From: Campylobacterales bacterium
GTDB lineage: Bacteria > Campylobacterota_A > Desulfurellia > JAADFJ01
Reading direction: 5' to 3'
NCBI GenBank assembly: GCA_027080125.1
Contig: JALWSW010000075.1
Location: 1 to 7,415 of the forward strand
Length of the DNA stretch: 7,415 nt
Positions 5,116-7,415 of this stretch are shown piece after piece (the first letter of the stretch is position 1; each line of letters opens with the position of its first letter). The translations under genes and the position numbers were made by a program. The notes under the pieces are model-generated. The model ran no database searches and was not told the origin of the DNA. It saw only the letters and a program-made list of their open reading frames with translations.

Positions 5116-5706
5116 ATGAGAATTAAAAAATCTGCAGCAGCAACGGCTCTTGCGGTATTAATAGCATCAACAGGTGCATATGCTCATTCGTTTGATGGAA
5201 ACGGATACACAAATAATATGTATGGAAGAGGCTACAATATGGGTGAAACAATGATGATGAATGGTGGAATGATGGGTTATAACAACCAAGAAAATGCGAC
5301 AAATAGTGAATTCTGCGACCATGATAGCTATATGGGTCATGGAGGTTATGGTGTTCCAATGATGAGCTACGGATATATGAGAGGCTTTATGCATAACGGA
5401 GGAACGCTTTTTTCGCTTGAAAGATTGAAAAGATTAAATCTTAGTGCGGATCAAAAAAACAGTATAGGACCTATCCTCGCTAAAATGCAGAAAAGCAGAA
5501 TCCTTTTCAGAGGTAAAATGGCTGAGCTTAGAAGCAAGATGATGGCAGCAAAGCTTAGTTATCCTATAGATTTTAACAAGCTGTCAAGCTACATTAGCGA
5601 GCGAGCCGCGCTTGTTAAGGATTTTCAGAAAGAACAATTAAATAGTTTAAGCAAAATATACAACAGTTTAACACCTGGTCAAAAGAAGATTTTGACTTAT
5701 TATTAA
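5116..5706 (+). CDS. Exported Met/His-rich CpxP/ZraP/Spy-like protein
   Basis: The 196-residue protein starts with a clear Sec signal peptide: a KK pair at 4-5, an Ala-rich hydrophobic core, and a probable cut after STGAYA at residue 23, leaving His24. The mature N-terminal third (24-97) is rich in Gly, Met, Asn, Tyr and His, with runs such as GETMMMNGGMMGYNNQ (43-58), one Cys (Cys67) and a scatter of His suited to binding copper, zinc or similar ions. The rest is helical and charged, with LNLSADQ (107-113) and LTPGQKK (185-191). These are two LTxxQ-type motifs, as in CpxP, Spy and ZraP, which are periplasmic chaperones or stress and metal sensors. Its ribosome binding site GGAGGTG lies shortly before the ATG. 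A histidine kinase gene follows after two inverted repeats. Family membership is likely; metal binding is inferred from composition. Confidence 0.85.
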   Translation: MRIKKSAAATALAVLIASTGAYAHSFDGNGYTNNMYGRGYNMGETMMMNGGMMGYNNQENATNSEFCDHDSYMGHGGYGVPMMSYGYMRGFMHNGGTLFSLERLKRLNLSADQKNSIGPILAKMQKSRILFRGKMAELRSKMMAAKLSYPIDFNKLSSYISERAALVKDFQKEQLNSLSKIYNSLTPGQKKILTYY

Positions 5707-5720
5707 TATACCAACAATTC

Positions 5721-5739
5721 ATACGCCTCCTCAGCGTAT
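5721..5739. repeat. Small inverted repeat after the CpxP/Spy-like gene
   Basis: ATACGC (5721-5726) and GCGTAT (5734-5739) pair perfectly around a seven-base loop, 14 bases past the stop codon. There is no T-run. It may work with the stronger hairpin at 5757-5785 as a 3' end structure. Confidence 0.4.
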
Positions 5740-5756
5740 ATAACCCTCCTTGCAAT

Positions 5757-5785
5757 CTAACCCCGGGAAACCATCCCGGGGTTAG
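5757..5785. terminator. Perfect 11-bp inverted repeat, likely transcript-end hairpin
   Basis: CTAACCCCGGG (5757-5767) and CCCGGGGTTAG (5775-5785) form a perfect 11-bp stem with the loop AAACCAT. The stem is far more GC-rich than its surroundings. It separates the exported protein from the kinase. No T-run follows on either strand, so it is not a classic intrinsic terminator. It could stabilise the upstream mRNA end or attenuate read-through into the kinase gene. Confidence 0.55.
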
Positions 5786-5801
5786 AGGGAATCCCAAGCA
5801 A

Positions 5802-5830
5802 TTGCATTGATTGTATTTAGAAGTTAAAAT
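5802..5830 (+). promoter_or_regulatory. Possible promoter of the histidine kinase gene
   Basis: TTGCAT (5802-5807) and TAAAAT (5825-5830) are 17 bases apart. The -10 box is good and the -35 box is weak. The predicted start of transcription falls at about 5836-5838, that is, on the GTG proposed as the kinase start codon. Confidence 0.3.
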
Positions 5831-5836
5831 CAAGGT

Positions 5837-7415
5837 GTGAAGTATAAGGAAAATGATACATTTTATCTGTCCGCATTTGTTGCGGTGGCAATTTCGGCTA
5901 CGATAATATTTGCCTTCAGTTCAATATGGCATGTAGAGAAAAATCTGAAAGATCTTGCCATAAAACAGGGAATATTTACATCCGAAACCTTGCTGAAAAA
6001 TTTTGTTTCGACATTTGCCGATAGAAAATTTTTTGAAAAGCTTATATACAGAAAAATAATAAGGACTGCAGATCTTCTGAAAAAACTTATACTCAAAGGT
6101 CAAAACAACAGACAACTGAAACATGTCATAGACAGGGATCTTGTCGATCGGGTGATATACATCTCCGGAACAGGAAAATATTATACGATTATAGATGGTA
6201 GATTTATGAATAGATTTTCTTTAAAGTATCCAATGCTGTTTTTTATGTATCAAAACCGTTTAAAAAACATATTGATGAGCTTAAACAAGGGAAAATACAG
6301 GATAGTAGGAAATTTGCGATTTTCGAAAAAGATCATCTTACCTATCAGCTATGTCGAGCATCTTACAAGCGGTGGTTATCTTATTATTACCCTGAATCCG
6401 AAAGATCTGGAGATAATAAATTTCAGAAGTGCGCTGAATCTGATATTTGACAAACTCAGATCGGATAATAGAATTGCTAATATTGTATTCTTTAATATCA
6501 ATGGAAACGTAATAAAACGGTTGAGAAACAAAAAAATGTTCGGTGAGGATGCAGAATATCCGTATAAATTGGCAAAAATCGATGGCATTTATCATCTTAT
6601 TTCGTATAATATAGTGCGACTCAATGGTAAAATAGCCGGTTATCTGGGTATAGATCTTAAAGAAACAGAGCTGAGCCGTCTGATAAAACTGGAAAGATTA
6701 TATACCGCAATTATAACTTTTATGCTTATAGTTGCGGCAACGGTGATTATATCGTTCATCTATGTTTTGCGAAAGAAAAATATGGAAAAGATTATCAGCT
6801 TGAAAAAGGATCTTGAAAGGATGAAACGTTCAGAGGCGCTAAATACTCTTGCAGCATCGCTAGCACATGAGATCCGTAATCCGTTAAATGCCATATCATT
6901 GATGGTTCAGGCAGCTTCAATGCAGAAAAAGCTGCAAAAAGATAATGTAATCTTGATCAGGGAAGAGATAAACCGCTTAAATAAACTTGTGACAGATTTT
7001 CTCTCATTTTCTAAAATCCAGAAGGTTCGAAAAGAAGTCGTTTCGTTTTCAAAATTTTTGAACGATACAGCCGGTATTTTCAAGGAAACAGTGGAAAGAA
7101 AAGCAATAAAAATCAATATTGATGCGCCGAAAAGCAATATCTTAATAGACAAAGATCTAACCCGGCAAATAATAGAAAATCTTATAATAAACGCTATAGA
7201 TGCCTCTGATGCCGGAGCAAAAATAGTTTTGAGTGGAAAAATCAGCTCTAAAGAATTGATAATTTCTGTAATCGATAACGGCATAGGGATGGATGAGAAT
7301 ACGCTTTCTCACGCGCTTGACCCATATTTTACCACAAAACAGAACGGAACCGGACTCGGGCTTCCTACCGTCTCAAAAATCGTTTATATATTGGGCGGAA
7401 CAATACATATAGACT
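5837..7415 (+). CDS. Membrane sensor histidine kinase, C-terminus cut by right window edge
   Basis: At least 526 residues are open to the edge. Numbering from the GTG at 5837, a first membrane segment lies at about 10-32. A large extracytoplasmic sensor follows (about 35-288), with two Cache/PAS-like strand pairs (RVIYISGTGKYYTIIDG from 105 and ANIVFFNINGNVI from 214). The second membrane segment is at about 289-312. A short charged helix, with no HAMP domain evident, leads to the kinase core: ASLAHEIRNPLNAISL with phospho-acceptor His344, IIENLIINAIDAS with Asn452, DNGIGMDE (from Asp480), DPYFTTK (from Asp495) and GTGLGLPTV (from Gly504). These boxes resemble the NtrB/ZraS/AtoS group, which often pairs with NtrC-type regulators. 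The start is uncertain: the frame is closed by a TAA at 5825, GTG 5837 lacks a spaced ribosome binding site, and the ATG at 5853 is out of frame. It probably senses an envelope signal with the exported protein upstream. Confidence 0.9.
   Translation, partial: MKYKENDTFYLSAFVAVAISATIIFAFSSIWHVEKNLKDLAIKQGIFTSETLLKNFVSTFADRKFFEKLIYRKIIRTADLLKKLILKGQNNRQLKHVIDRDLVDRVIYISGTGKYYTIIDGRFMNRFSLKYPMLFFMYQNRLKNILMSLNKGKYRIVGNLRFSKKIILPISYVEHLTSGGYLIITLNPKDLEIINFRSALNLIFDKLRSDNRIANIVFFNINGNVIKRLRNKKMFGEDAEYPYKLAKIDGIYHLISYNIVRLNGKIAGYLGIDLKETELSRLIKLERLYTAIITFMLIVAATVIISFIYVLRKKNMEKIISLKKDLERMKRSEALNTLAASLAHEIRNPLNAISLMVQAASMQKKLQKDNVILIREEINRLNKLVTDFLSFSKIQKVRKEVVSFSKFLNDTAGIFKETVERKAIKINIDAPKSNILIDKDLTRQIIENLIINAIDASDAGAKIVLSGKISSKELIISVIDNGIGMDENTLSHALDPYFTTKQNGTGLGLPTVSKIVYILGGTIHID

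Noticed and set aside
5123..5394. Two His-rich minus-strand frames opposite the exported protein
   Set aside because: The His runs are the complement of ATG-rich Met codons on the plus strand, so they are artefacts.
5268..5400. Repeated ATGATG-type runs suggesting a tandem repeat array
   Set aside because: They encode Met pairs in a low-complexity coding segment and have no fixed repeat unit or spacing.
6770..6840. A HAMP domain after the second membrane segment of the kinase
   Set aside because: Only about 25 residues lie between the membrane and the His box region, too few for HAMP.
6907..7284. A 125-residue minus-strand frame opposite the kinase domain
   Set aside because: It mirrors the kinase core, whose motifs are all intact on the plus strand.

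Overview
The window is AT-rich chromosomal DNA, probably from an anaerobic or facultative, motile Gram-negative bacterium. Support for this comes from an AmmeMemoRadiSam (MEMO-family) protein, a flagellar-rod-like fragment, a Sec-exported CpxP/Spy-type protein and a large sensor histidine kinase. Desulfobacterota, Deferribacterota or Nitrospirota-like lineages would fit, but the sequence alone does not settle the phylum. No rRNA, tRNA or CRISPR array is visible.

Left part (1-1200): the 5' portion of a GNAT acetyltransferase lies on the minus strand and runs off the left edge. Its ATG overlaps the stop of a minus-strand reading frame that looks like the tail of an older gene. To the right is a graveyard of mobile DNA. 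A frameshifted N-terminal piece of a tyrosine recombinase (integron-integrase-like) lies on the plus strand. An internally deleted, frameshifted C-terminal piece of an IS1634/IS4-type DDE transposase lies on the minus strand. About 70 bases of GC-richer DNA between them are unexplained.

Middle (1298-5003): a complete YiiM-type MOSC protein is followed by a textbook sigma-70 promoter (TTGACA, 17 bases, TATCAT). That promoter appears to drive a three-gene unit: an 86-residue protein ending in a flagellar rod/hook-like C-terminal motif, AmrB overlapping it by ATGA, and a ComEC/Rec2 channel protein 49 bases further on. ComEC lacks the usual C-terminal metallo-beta-lactamase domain. The amrB-comEC junction carries a near-perfect 14-base direct repeat that can fold into two hairpins or into one long-range helix enclosing the comEC start codon.

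Right part (5004-7415): a Met/His/Gly-rich exported protein with two LTxxQ-like motifs (CpxP/ZraP/Spy-like) has a 14-base perfect palindrome just ahead of its ribosome binding site. Two inverted repeats follow, one a perfect 11-bp stem. Then comes a membrane histidine kinase with a large extracytoplasmic sensor region, cut by the right edge. The pair suggests an envelope or metal-stress sensing module of the ZraP-ZraS type, with the response regulator probably just outside the window.
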